A stretch of 64,000 nucleotides of DNA from NCBI GenBank assembly GCA_002189105.1, contig NIOB01000003.1:558001-622000 (forward strand), given 5' to 3'. The notes beneath the pieces are model-generated. The model did no database searches and was not told where the DNA came from. It worked only from the letters and a program-made list of their open reading frames with translations. This document shows, piece by piece, positions 50,066 through 58,439 of this stretch (positions are counted from its first letter, which is position 1; every line of letters starts with the position of its first letter). This DNA is from Saccharibacillus soli (GTDB lineage: Bacteria; Bacillota; Bacilli; Paenibacillales; Paenibacillaceae). Position numbers and translations under genes: made by a program.

Positions 50066-50908
50066 ATGATCGCCGATCATCAATTTGACCCGGAGCGACC
50101 GCAGGATCTCTCTGATCCTTCCCACCCGCTAAATGGTTGGCCGGATGCCTTGATTCCCTTTGAATGCTCTCCCGCGCAGGCAGAGGAACATTTTCGGCTC
50201 TGGAGACGCAAGCGCCGCTTCGTTCCCAGCTCTTTTCAACGCGGACATCTTCCGGTAATTGTCGAACGGGTCTATCTACCCTTCTGGTCGTTTCGTGCAG
50301 AGACTCATTCGCTGTACGAAGGAAGCCGAGGCGATGACCGAAGGGTTGAGAACACCTATACGCGAACCGACTCGGATGGCAACAGCGAGACTCACACCGA
50401 GACTTCCACGACAACGGATTACACGTCGGTAAGCGGCGCACATGACCAAATCATTGAAGCTCTGGTTGTCCCCGCTTCGGATACGTTCGATCCGCAGCTG
50501 CTCGACAAAGCTAGCTTTTTCGACCATTCCAGACTTGTGAACTGGAGATCCGATTATACGCAGGACGCCACACTGCCGAGACCGGAATTCTCTCTCCCAC
50601 AGGGGTGGACAAGCGGCCGGGCCAAGATCGAAGAACGACTCAAGCGGGAGATCACCAAGGTCATCGGCGGCGATTCGGTACGCGGCCTCAAGATTACTAC
50701 TGAATTTCGCCACACCCGTTTCCAGCGGGTACTTCTCCCTTTTTACGGGATTCGGTACACGTATCGGGGACGCCCCAGCTTCGCTCTGTTAAATGGACAG
50801 ACGGCAGTTATCACCGGCGCTGTGCCCCGCAGCAGCTTAAAGATTGTAGTCACGGTTCTGAGTTCTCTGTTGGCAGCCGCAATTCTGCTCTATATATTTT
50901 TGCACTGA
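50066..50908 (+). CDS. Conserved membrane protein related to TFIIB-zinc-ribbon-containing proteins, lacking the zinc ribbon
   Basis: The 280-residue protein resembles the C-terminal part of Bacillales proteins that begin with TFIIB-type zinc ribbons: PDALIPFECSPAQAEEHFRLWRRKRRFVPSSF, VERVYLPFWSFRAETHSLYEGS, a beta-rich core, LLPFYGIRYTYRGRP. It ends in a TM helix (LKIVVTVLSSLLAAAILLYIFLH). No CxxC pair is present. The start was placed at ATG 50066 because AAAAAGG lies 12 bp before it; nearer ATGs are too close. Function unknown. Confidence 0.75.
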   Translation: MIADHQFDPERPQDLSDPSHPLNGWPDALIPFECSPAQAEEHFRLWRRKRRFVPSSFQRGHLPVIVERVYLPFWSFRAETHSLYEGSRGDDRRVENTYTRTDSDGNSETHTETSTTTDYTSVSGAHDQIIEALVVPASDTFDPQLLDKASFFDHSRLVNWRSDYTQDATLPRPEFSLPQGWTSGRAKIEERLKREITKVIGGDSVRGLKITTEFRHTRFQRVLLPFYGIRYTYRGRPSFALLNGQTAVITGAVPRSSLKIVVTVLSSLLAAAILLYIFLH

Positions 50909-50917
50909 GAAAATAAC

Positions 50918-50960
50918 AAGACCGCCAACCCCCTTCTTCAGGCGATCGACGGTCTTAATT
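50918..50960. terminator. Hairpin between the membrane protein and HesB-like genes
   Basis: Stem AAGACCG/CGGTCTT (50918-50924, 50950-50956) with an inner CGCC/GGCG pair and T-rich tail. Confidence 0.65.
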
Positions 50961-50996
50961 TTGCTGTTTACCAAGAGATTCGCGGACGGATAACGT

Positions 50997-51317
50997 CTAT
51001 CCTCGCAGATCCGTCACCCGCAAATTCCGCGTAAATACGGCACCGTCGCTCGATAGCTTGAACGACGGATAATCGCGGTCAGCTTCCAGTTTCATCACCG
51101 GATCAAACTGCTGCTCCTGCTGCCGATCCGTCCACACATCAAACGCATCTGATTCGACCGCTACATCCGTATCCCAAGGCTTATCTGCGATCTGAAGCGT
51201 TACTACCCCGTTGCAGCCGCAGTTGATCGTATCGTAGACCAGCCGCAGACTGCCTGGGCGATTCCCCAGCTTTTCCTTAATCTTGTCTTCCGTATATTCG
51301 TCCATCTGAATACGCAT
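50997..51317 (-). CDS. HesB/IscA-like iron-sulfur protein (YqkB type)
   Basis: The 106-residue protein belongs to the FeS-biosynthesis (HesB-like) fold: LRLVYDTINCGCNGVVTLQIADKPWDTDVAVESDAFDVWTDRQQEQQFDPVMKLEADRDYPSFKLSS. It has the CGC pair in the middle but not the two C-terminal cysteines of A-type carriers, as in YqkB. Start 51317 follows AGGAGG at eight bases. Convergent with the preceding gene; likely monocistronic. Confidence 0.9.
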   Translation of the reverse strand: MRIQMDEYTEDKIKEKLGNRPGSLRLVYDTINCGCNGVVTLQIADKPWDTDVAVESDAFDVWTDRQQEQQFDPVMKLEADRDYPSFKLSSDGAVFTRNLRVTDLRG

Positions 51318-51435
51318 CGTCCATTCCTCCTGTCTCGGCTTGACCTGTTCTTTTTCGCTCCGTTCACTCTTAGTTTACCCCTTATTGCCGCGAATACCGA
51401 GTGTCGGTACGCACTTTGTACAAGCGTTGGCGGCC

Positions 51436-52272
51436 TCAGTTTTCTTTTCGATAAAAAAGTGGGGCATGTCCCGTCACCTCACGGAATACTCGTCCGAAGT
51501 GCGTGACGCTGCCAAAGCCGACTTTACGTGCAATGACATTCACCTTGAGTGACGAACGCAGCAGCAGCGTGATCGCTTCCTTCACCCGCACGCTGTTCAC
51601 ATACTCCACAAACGTGAAGCCCGTCGCCTCCTTAAAAGAACGACTGATCGAATAAGGGCTGACATACAGCTTCTCGCCCAATTTTTGCAGCGTCAGATCT
51701 TCCATATAATGCTCGTTGATGTAGCGCACCACCTCGAAGATTCGCTCATGCAGGAGATTGGCAGCAGGCTGCCTCTCCTCCTCCTGATCCGGAAGTTGGC
51801 GGCAGCAGGCAATCAGCAGTTGAATGATGAGCGCCTGCATATACGCTTCAAATCCCGGCTGCCCCGCCTCGATCTCACGGATCATCTCTCCCGCCAGCGC
51901 ATCGATGATCTGAGATTTATAATCCCCGGATCGCAGCAGCAGATAATCCCGCTCATACAGCGGCCGCAGCACGTCCAGCCGCCCAGCCCTGCCATCCGGC
52001 AGGTAGCTCTCATGCACATTCACGACGAGGCGCTCATAGTCCGGAGTCTCGGCATGAGTCGTCCGGTGCAGTACATTCGGCGCTACCACGACAATATCGC
52101 CCGCCCCGATCACCAGCGTCCGATCCTTGATGAAGAACTTCCTCTGTCCATCCATCATATAGAAAAATTCGTAGGTCGTATGAAAATGGCTGGTCGTCAT
52201 CGGATAGCTTGGCCCGCTGCGATAATGCACCAGAAATGTCTCCTTGCCGTTGTCATGATACCGCTCGTCCAT
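51436..52272 (-). CDS. AraC-family transcriptional regulator with cupin-like domain
   Basis: The 278-residue protein has an N-terminal cupin (HFHTTYEFFYMMDGQRKFFIKDRTL) and an AraC HTH at ~175-275 (LQKLGEKLYVSPYSISRSFKEATGFTFVEYVNSVRVKEA, VGFGSVTHFGRVFREVTGHAP). It is divergently placed from the GH105 gene, 191 bp away, and is the likely activator of that hydrolase. Confidence 0.93.
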   Translation of the reverse strand: MDERYHDNGKETFLVHYRSGPSYPMTTSHFHTTYEFFYMMDGQRKFFIKDRTLVIGAGDIVVVAPNVLHRTTHAETPDYERLVVNVHESYLPDGRAGRLDVLRPLYERDYLLLRSGDYKSQIIDALAGEMIREIEAGQPGFEAYMQALIIQLLIACCRQLPDQEEERQPAANLLHERIFEVVRYINEHYMEDLTLQKLGEKLYVSPYSISRSFKEATGFTFVEYVNSVRVKEAITLLLRSSLKVNVIARKVGFGSVTHFGRVFREVTGHAPLFYRKEN

Positions 52273-52401
52273 CCGCCTGCCACGCTCCCCGCCCCCAAGT
52301 TGCCCCCATTATAACGCATCTAAATAATCGCGCAAGATCCAAGAAGAATTCATCGATTTCGGCAAAATATGTACAAGTTATTGTGCTACTATGAAATTAA
52401 A

Positions 52402-52415
52402 TAACAACGCTTACA
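52402..52415 (+). promoter_or_regulatory. Weak cre-like sequence upstream of the GH105 gene
   Basis: TAACAACGCTTACA has two mismatches to the CcpA consensus and shares the AACGCTTACA half with the site at 49877. It lies 49-62 bp before the start codon; weak alone. Confidence 0.4.
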
Positions 52416-52463
52416 TTTCGAGGTAGGAGCCTCACCAAATTCGAGAAAACGGAGAGCGAAGCC

Positions 52464-53570
52464 ATGAAACTGCATGTGGAAAGCCAGGAATTAAAGTCGT
52501 TGATTGAACGTGTCGCCGATTATACCTTGGACATGGATCTGACCTGGGATTGGCCGTGCGGTGTGGCTTATTACGGAGTCAGCCGGGCTTATGAAGCAAC
52601 GGGCAATCCCAAGTATCTGGAGCGGATGATCGCCTGGGTGGATGAATATATGGAGGCGGGTCTGCCGCCTGTCTGGACGGTCAATGCCTGCGCGATGGGA
52701 CATATGCTGCTTACGCTCTACGCCGAGACGAAGGAGCAGAAGTATCTGGAGCTGATCTTGAGCAAGATCGATTACTTGGAACAGGATGCACTGCGCTTCG
52801 GGGATCGGGTGCTTCAGCATACGGTGTCCGCCAACAACGACTTTCCCGAACAGGCTTGGGCGGATACGCTGTTCATGGCGGCTTATTTCCTGCTGAGAGC
52901 CGGTGTCCTGCTGGATCGCAAAGAGCTGATCCATGACGCCCTGCATCAATATTTTTGGCATATTAACTATCTCCAGGATGAAGAAAATGGACTATGGTAT
53001 CACGGCTACAACCATATCCAGCAGAATCACATGTCCGGAATTCACTGGGCGCGTGCCAATGCCTGGGGAGCCTACACGATGGCCCGCGCTGCGCGCGGAC
53101 TGCCTGAAGCCTACCTCTATCCACCAATGATGCACATCTGGAGTTCGCTGCGCGATCAGTTGGCGGCGATCAAGAAACTACAGCAAGAAGACGGACTCTG
53201 GGGCACGGTATTGGATGAACCGGAAGCTTACGGCGAAGTATCCGCGACGGCTGGAATCGCCGCCGCGATGATCGTGCAGGGCAATCCCCTGCACGGCAAA
53301 TACGTGCGCAGAGCGCTGGATGGCGTGATCGCCAACATCACCGATGCCGGGCGCGTGCTGAATGTATCCGGGGGTACGGCCGTCATGAACGACATTGACG
53401 GTTATCTGGGCATCGACCGCAAATGGGCGCAGGGCTGGGGCCAGGGACTTGCGCTGGCCCTGCTGACGGCGGCGCTGGAAGAGGTGCAGGCGGAAGCGCA
53501 GCTGGCAGCAGGCAAAGCGGCGAAAGGGAACAATATCCCTCCCACTACACAAGCGACAACAACCCAATGA
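52464..53570 (+). CDS. GH105 unsaturated rhamnogalacturonyl hydrolase-like protein
   Basis: The 368-residue protein is an (alpha/alpha)6-barrel of the GH88/GH105 type: GVAYYGVSRAYEATGNPKYLERMIAWVDEYM, then NDFPEQAWADTLFMAAYFLLRAG (the catalytic Asp region), GLWYHGYNHIQQNHMSGIHWARANAWGAYTMAR and EDGLWGTVLDEPEAYGEVSATAGIAAAM. This acts intracellularly on unsaturated galacturonyl-rhamnose products of pectin lyases. No signal peptide. The start follows CGGAGAG. A monocistronic gene with its own AraC regulator. Confidence 0.93.
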   Translation: MKLHVESQELKSLIERVADYTLDMDLTWDWPCGVAYYGVSRAYEATGNPKYLERMIAWVDEYMEAGLPPVWTVNACAMGHMLLTLYAETKEQKYLELILSKIDYLEQDALRFGDRVLQHTVSANNDFPEQAWADTLFMAAYFLLRAGVLLDRKELIHDALHQYFWHINYLQDEENGLWYHGYNHIQQNHMSGIHWARANAWGAYTMARAARGLPEAYLYPPMMHIWSSLRDQLAAIKKLQQEDGLWGTVLDEPEAYGEVSATAGIAAAMIVQGNPLHGKYVRRALDGVIANITDAGRVLNVSGGTAVMNDIDGYLGIDRKWAQGWGQGLALALLTAALEEVQAEAQLAAGKAAKGNNIPPTTQATTTQ

Positions 53571-53628
53571 CTACAGTATCTTAATAGGATGTCTGCTGCG
53601 AGGCGAGCGACCTCTTGCCACTCAGATC

Positions 53629-53672
53629 AAAGACCCTGGGTTCCGTGTAAAGACGGAACCCAGGGTCTTTTT
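53629..53672 (+). terminator. Strong terminator after GH105
   Basis: 18-bp perfect stem (53629-53646 with 53653-53670) and T5. Bidirectional with the VanW gene. Confidence 0.92.
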
Positions 53673-53732
53673 CAGAGAGCCGCGTGTCTGCTGATCCCAA
53701 CTTCACCCGGCTCATGAATCCGACAGGAAGAT

Positions 53733-54590
53733 TCATTCCTGCTTGCTTCCTTCCTGTAAAAAAGGAGTGTACATCATCAGCGCGCGGTTGCGCGTAATCT
53801 CCTGATCGTCCAGCAGCTCGCCATCCAGCGAGAACATGCGCCGACGAATGACATTCTCCCGAACATAACCACCCCAGTATTCCTGTGTCATGCGGTGATC
53901 TTGTTCATAGATCTCATATCGATGGATCGGTGGGAGATCGCAGCGCCATTCCCCAATCAGGTCTTCTTCGCCGACATGGACGCGAAGCTGATAATCCTGC
54001 GAAGTCGGATTATAAATCTGCAGATCCAGATAATTATAAGAGCAGGTCGCCCCACTGCCGAACGGCTGTGTCCGGTTGGAGTCGGGGAACACGTCATAGC
54101 TGTGCCGATGGCGTTCCGTCACTTCGAGCGGCGTATGTAAGGTCATCCAATAGATCAGGTTGGACATCTGGCACAGCCCGCCCCCGGTTCCGGATTTGAA
54201 GCCGCCGTAATGCAATACCATGCCGTCCAGATACCCTTTGCGTCTGGTCGGGCGGCCAATCGTCTTCCAATAAGAGAACGTCTCGCCCGGACGAAGGATC
54301 AGACCATCGAGCCGCTTGGCGGCAATCCGCAGATTGGTCACTTTGTTGACCTGAAGCTGCATGTCCACGTCACGCAGACGCCTAAGCAGCAGCGTCCGAT
54401 GATCGAACACCCGATAGGGAAGCGATTGGTCCGCGTGCTGCGCAGCGTATTTCCGACCGCCCAGCAGCCAGTCTGCATACCGACGTCCGGTATAATAGGC
54501 ACGCCCCGCCATCAGACGAGCTGCGGAACGACGGATCGGTTGAAGAGATCGCGGGGCGGACTTGGACGAGGTCGAATGGGATATAGACAT
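53733..54590 (-). CDS. VanW-family protein
   Basis: The 285-residue protein has the VanW domain: TNLRIAAKRLDGLILRPGETFSYWKTIGRPTRRKGYLDGMVLHYGGFKSGTGGGLCQMSNLIYWMTLHTPLEVTERHRHSYDVFPDSNRTQPFGSGATCSYNYLDLQIYN. It lacks a signal peptide. ATG at 54590 is taken because AGGAG lies eight bases upstream; the frame is open another 87 codons without a site. VanW function is not known; it is found near glycopeptide-resistance genes and widely elsewhere. Confidence 0.88.
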   Translation of the reverse strand: MSISHSTSSKSAPRSLQPIRRSAARLMAGRAYYTGRRYADWLLGGRKYAAQHADQSLPYRVFDHRTLLLRRLRDVDMQLQVNKVTNLRIAAKRLDGLILRPGETFSYWKTIGRPTRRKGYLDGMVLHYGGFKSGTGGGLCQMSNLIYWMTLHTPLEVTERHRHSYDVFPDSNRTQPFGSGATCSYNYLDLQIYNPTSQDYQLRVHVGEEDLIGEWRCDLPPIHRYEIYEQDHRMTQEYWGGYVRENVIRRRMFSLDGELLDDQEITRNRALMMYTPFLQEGSKQE

Positions 54591-54867
54591 GAGAAAGCTC
54601 CTCTCAGATTCAGCCGCCCGACAGCGGATCACCAGAGAGGCATCCGCCCGGCATGGCTGCTTGGAAATCGGGAAGCCCGTTCGGCTGCCGCTGATCCTCC
54701 TGCGCTGGAGTTGGCCGCTTTCCGGCACGACCGCGGCTTCTGAACCTGGCTCCACGTGTACATGTACTCTTATAAAGGACGCCGCTATTGAGGCAGCAGT
54801 TACGCCTTTTATAGGTTCATCATGATGATTTTCTGAGGCTTGCTGCTCCAATGGCGAGATTTCGCCT

Positions 54868-55572
54868 CTATTCGCACAGCTCCCGAATCGCTGCGGCTAT
54901 CGAATCGCCTTCGCCCAGCGTCAGATCCGGCTGTACGCCTCCTTCCGGGATCTGTGCGCCCCGGCGATGAATCCAGATGGACTTCCAGCCTGCGGCGGCC
55001 GCCCCCACGATGTCATTGGCGTAGGAATCGCCAACGTAATACGTATGCGCCGGATCGAGTCCCAGCATTTCCTCTGCGCGGCGGAAGATGCGAACATCCG
55101 GCTTGGCGAAGCCCACCTCGCCGGAGACAAAGACTGCTTCGCGCGGCATCCAGTCATAGATGCCCAGCCGCTCCACCTTGCCGCGCTGATGGTCGCCTGC
55201 GCCATTGGTGATGACGCCAATCTTTAGCCCTCTAACCCGGCAGTAATCCAGCGCTTCCTGCATGTCCGGCGTCAGCACAATCTCATGCTGCGCCGCCGCG
55301 TAATCTCGCTGGAACGCCAGCGCTTCTTCACGCGGAATCTCGATGCCCATCACGCGGAAGGCCTCCGTGATGCGATACACGTGCATATCCTCCAGCGAGA
55401 TCTCGCCTCGCTGCTGCTGTTCAAAGATTGCGTCGCTAAATCGGCGGTTCTGCCGATAAAGTTCGTCCAACGGTAGATGCGTATACCGAGCGAAATTCCG
55501 CTCGAAAGCCTGCCGAAACGGGACGATCTGGTCATAGACCGTGTCGTCGATGTCGAAGATGAAGTTGTACAT
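54868..55572 (-). CDS. HAD-superfamily hydrolase (subfamily IA, YjjG/phosphoglycolate phosphatase-like)
   Basis: The 234-residue protein has HAD motif I FIFDIDDTVYD, motif II GVITNGAGD, motif III GFAKPD and motif IV YYVGDSYANDIVGAAAAGW with a cap domain between. It is a phosphatase of unknown substrate. Start 55572 follows GGAGG. It is followed after 277 bp by the VanW gene. Confidence 0.92.
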   Translation of the reverse strand: MYNFIFDIDDTVYDQIVPFRQAFERNFARYTHLPLDELYRQNRRFSDAIFEQQQRGEISLEDMHVYRITEAFRVMGIEIPREEALAFQRDYAAAQHEIVLTPDMQEALDYCRVRGLKIGVITNGAGDHQRGKVERLGIYDWMPREAVFVSGEVGFAKPDVRIFRRAEEMLGLDPAHTYYVGDSYANDIVGAAAAGWKSIWIHRRGAQIPEGGVQPDLTLGEGDSIAAAIRELCE

Positions 55573-55650
55573 GCTGGTTGTTCTCCTCCTTGAGTGTACG
55601 GGGCTTGTCTGCATCCGAGGCGAACAGCACCCTATCTCTATGTGTCTATG

Positions 55651-56286
55651 TTACTCCATAATCAGACCCAACAGTCCCACGAACACCGCAGCCTGATGCG
55701 GCGCGATGCGGCAGCCCGCCAGATCTTCCGGGTTGACGATCAGCGAGTCGAACTCGCAGCGGCTCAGATCGACGTCCTTCAGCTTCACTTCCGACAGATT
55801 GATCCCGTCAATCTTGCAGCGATCCAGCGCAAACTGCTGAACCTCCGCTGCATACAGATCCGAACCCAGCAGCGAACAGTCCTCGAAGATGACGGATTTC
55901 ATTTTGCCGAGACGAAAATTGGCGTAGTCCCCGATGCAGTCGCTCATGCGGACATGCTGCATCCGGCTGCTGCCGAAATCTGTTCCGATCAGCTTGCAGC
56001 GCTTGAACGCGACCCGATTCAGAAAAGCGTCGGTCAGGTTCATATTCGACAGATCGCAGTCCTCGAAGACGACATCGGTGAACTCTGCTCCCCGCAGCGC
56101 CGAATCCAGCACAGTGACCTGCTTAAACCATACGCGGTCGAAAGATACTTTGTCGTAATCCAGCTCCAGCAGCTCAGTGGGGCCAACGGCTGCGTTCTGA
56201 ATCTCGATGCGGGACTCCAGGTACAACTCGGGTTCTGGCATCAGCTGTTCCTCGCGCAGTTTGGGAGGCGTGATTTTCAGAGTCAT
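55651..56286 (-). CDS. Pentapeptide-repeat protein
   Basis: The 211-residue protein has a run of A(D/N)LxX-type repeats, best seen from LRGAEFTDVVFEDCDLSNMNLTDAFLNRVAFKRCKLIGTDF to LSEVKLKDVDLSRCEFDS. These make a right-handed quadrilateral beta-helix. It might resemble Qnr-type DNA mimics but no specific match is claimed. Preceded by an adequate AAAGGAG site and followed by 78 bp to the HAD gene. Confidence 0.9.
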   Translation of the reverse strand: MTLKITPPKLREEQLMPEPELYLESRIEIQNAAVGPTELLELDYDKVSFDRVWFKQVTVLDSALRGAEFTDVVFEDCDLSNMNLTDAFLNRVAFKRCKLIGTDFGSSRMQHVRMSDCIGDYANFRLGKMKSVIFEDCSLLGSDLYAAEVQQFALDRCKIDGINLSEVKLKDVDLSRCEFDSLIVNPEDLAGCRIAPHQAAVFVGLLGLIME

Positions 56287-56331
56287 GCCGATCCACTCCT
56301 TTCTCTCGATCCTCTTATCTTCTCATATTTT

Positions 56332-56366
56332 AAAGGCTGCCGAGAAAGGATCTCGGCAGCCTTTTT
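56332..56366. terminator. Terminator upstream of the pentapeptide gene
   Basis: 14-bp perfect stem (56332-56345, 56351-56364) with A/T edges; ends the small-protein transcript from the right, or a read-through in either direction. Confidence 0.8.
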
Positions 56367-56475
56367 GAGGACGATCTTTTGGATGGACTCACGCTGCACG
56401 TTAAGGACCCAAGATCTAGAACATTGGATGTTCAGACAGACACTCCTGCACCCATTCGTCTACTCTTTGCATCAG

Positions 56476-56742
56476 CTACTTCGTTCGTGAATCCTGCGAC
56501 TGCATGGCACGGTTTATCATGGCCGCCCACTCTTCCGGAAGCACTCGATTCGGGCCAAACGCATTAAAATTTTGAAGGCCTTCACGCAGAATCGCCCCCG
56601 TCTCCGTATTGTCGAAAAAGTCATCGGTCAGGTACAGGGAATCGCTTTTCCAATGGGTTTGCTCTTTTTCCCAGTCACCCTTTTGCAATTCGTAGACGTC
56701 GCTTTGTTCGAGCCGATCGTGAGTCAGAATCCCTTTAAGCAT
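56476..56742 (-). CDS. Small hypothetical protein (88 aa)
   Basis: The product is acidic and hydrophilic with two predicted helices and no recognised motif (LKGILTHDRLEQSDVYELQKGDWEKEQTHW... LPEEWAAMINRAM). ATG at 56742 is preferred because GGGAGG lies six to seven bases upstream. It lies 36 bp after the MATE gene on the same strand, so it may be co-transcribed with it. Confidence 0.7.
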   Translation of the reverse strand: MLKGILTHDRLEQSDVYELQKGDWEKEQTHWKSDSLYLTDDFFDNTETGAILREGLQNFNAFGPNRVLPEEWAAMINRAMQSQDSRTK

Positions 56743-56778
56743 GGATGGCCTCCCTGTCTTCCATGAAATCAGATCCAA

Positions 56779-58170
56779 TCAAATCAACTTATGCCGATAC
56801 CATTTTCTGCCCATGAACCGCCAGATAAATACCGCACCCCGGATGGCCCATTCGCAGTCCATCGCCAGCCAGACGCCCAGGATACCCAGATTGAACACGA
56901 CGCCCAGTACATAACCGAGTACCACACGGAACAGCCACATCGACAGCATGGAGACGACCGAAGTGAACTTGGCGTCGCCTGCTGCCCGCAGTGCGGATGG
57001 GATCATGAAGCTGATCGACCACAGCGGAATCTGCGCAAGGGTATTGATAAGCACGATCAGGAAGATGTCGTCCACGATGTCCGATGGCGGATTAAACATA
57101 CCGATCAGCGGATGGAACAGCGGCATGATAATCAAGCCCATCAGCACATACGAGGCCGAGCCGAGCATAACGAACGATCTGGTCAATTTCTTCGCATCTT
57201 TGACATCCCGGCGACCCATGCACTGGCCCACAACAGTAATCAGTGTCAGCGACAGGGCATTGGCGGGAATCTGCATGACGCCGGCCAGCGCCCCGCTGAT
57301 CGCATTGGTCGCAATCGCGTGCGTGCCCATGCTGACGATGAAGACCTGCGTGAGAATCTTGCCGCCGTTGAAGAACATCTGCTCCGCCGCAAAGGGCATC
57401 CCGATCTTGAAGATTCGCTTGAGCATATCCAATCCGACTTCAAAGAAGTCCCGAATCTGCAAGCGAAGCTCCGCGTCAATCTTGAGCAGATAATAGACGG
57501 CACAGCCCGCCGCCAGATACCGGGAGATGTTGACGGACAACGTCATGCCGAACACGCCCAGATCCAATCCGTTGATGAACAGCAGGTTCAGTCCCACATA
57601 CGTCAGGTTCATCACCAGCGACAAAGCCAGCGAAGCCCGGGTTCTTCCGATGCCGCGCAGCGCTCCGCAGACTGCCTCGACAAAGGCCAGACCCATATAG
57701 GAGATGCCGCTGCCAATCGTATACGTGCGAGCCAGCCTCATCACTTCCGGCTCCGCTGTCCCAAACAGTAGATTCAGCAGAGGATTGTGAAAAATAATCA
57801 GAATCAAGCCGACCGCCAGTGCCAGCAGGGATACGGTCGAAGCCGCGCCTGCTGTAGACTTGGAGACCATTTGGGGATTCTGACTGCCCTTGTATTGCGC
57901 CACAACCACCGTACCGCCTGTGGCTACCGCGACGAAGATACTTAATAGAAAGATATTCAGCGAGTCCACCATGTTGACCGCGCTGACCGCGTCCACACCC
58001 GCCGAGCTAATCATCGCGGTGTTGACCAGATTGAGTCCTACAATGAAGATCTGATCCACGAGCAGCGGAATAAACAATCCAATAATTTGCTTGTAATCAA
58101 TGGAGCGCCCCGAGAGGTATTTATCCAACAGGGGGCTTCTTCTTTCCAGACGTAAGTCCGTTCCTGCCAT
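56779..58170 (-). CDS. MATE-family multidrug efflux transporter (behind a structured leader)
   Basis: The 463-residue protein has twelve TM segments in two MatE repeats (for example DQIFIVGLNLVNTAMISSAGVDAVSAVNMVDSLNIFLLSIFVAVATGGTVVVAQY and AEQMFFNGGKILTQVFIVSMGTHAIATNAI). It exports cationic drugs or metabolites in exchange for H+ or Na+ (family knowledge). Start 58170 has AAGGG. The leader upstream has a strong promoter, a folded region and a terminator 43 bp before the ATG. Confidence 0.92.
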   Translation of the reverse strand: MAGTDLRLERRSPLLDKYLSGRSIDYKQIIGLFIPLLVDQIFIVGLNLVNTAMISSAGVDAVSAVNMVDSLNIFLLSIFVAVATGGTVVVAQYKGSQNPQMVSKSTAGAASTVSLLALAVGLILIIFHNPLLNLLFGTAEPEVMRLARTYTIGSGISYMGLAFVEAVCGALRGIGRTRASLALSLVMNLTYVGLNLLFINGLDLGVFGMTLSVNISRYLAAGCAVYYLLKIDAELRLQIRDFFEVGLDMLKRIFKIGMPFAAEQMFFNGGKILTQVFIVSMGTHAIATNAISGALAGVMQIPANALSLTLITVVGQCMGRRDVKDAKKLTRSFVMLGSASYVLMGLIIMPLFHPLIGMFNPPSDIVDDIFLIVLINTLAQIPLWSISFMIPSALRAAGDAKFTSVVSMLSMWLFRVVLGYVLGVVFNLGILGVWLAMDCEWAIRGAVFIWRFMGRKWYRHKLI

Positions 58171-58212
58171 ATCCGACCCTTCTTTGTTCCTAAATTTTAA
58201 ATCTCTCAACAC

Positions 58213-58254
58213 AAAAATAAAAACGCTCTTCCAGTCCCGAAGGGCCGAAGAGCG
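58213..58254 (-). terminator. Leader terminator upstream of the MATE gene
   Basis: Stem CGCTCTTC/GAAGAGCG (58247-58254, 58224-58231 on the minus strand) with an inner GGCCC/GGGaCT part, then T5-A-T5. It would stop transcription unless the leader refolds. Confidence 0.88.
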
Positions 58255-58352
58255 CAGCTGACTATTCATAAAATGGAGCGATGTGTTCGGTGCTTAGGAC
58301 CCTACAGATCCCGCTGCCGGACTTCCATACAGGTTCCGTCAGTTTCGCCACG
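58255..58352 (-). promoter_or_regulatory. Candidate riboswitch aptamer in the MATE leader (azaaromatic/yjdF-like?)
   Basis: Downstream of a strong promoter the minus-strand RNA starts near 58352. A CTGAC/GTCAG stem (58338-58342 with 58258-58262) encloses ~75 bases with GGCAGCGGGAUC, a hairpin GGAUC-UGUAG-GGUCC, the single-stranded CCUAAGCACCGAACACAUC, and no ORF. It is followed at once by the terminator. The architecture is that of a transcription-attenuating riboswitch ahead of an efflux pump. The CCUAAGCACC and GGCAGC parts recall the yjdF (azaaromatic-sensing) class from memory, not verified. Confidence 0.6.
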
Positions 58353-58358
58353 TCTGCC

Positions 58359-58387
58359 AATATAACATGGCTGCGCAGCGATAACAA
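58359..58387 (-). promoter_or_regulatory. Promoter of the MATE leader
   Basis: On the minus strand TTGTTA (58382-58387), 17-bp spacer, TATATT (58359-58364). Fits sigma-A. Confidence 0.75.
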
Positions 58388-58439
58388 GCGGAGAAAACCC
58401 TTCACCATACTTATGAGTTCAAACCATCCTATCCAGCAA

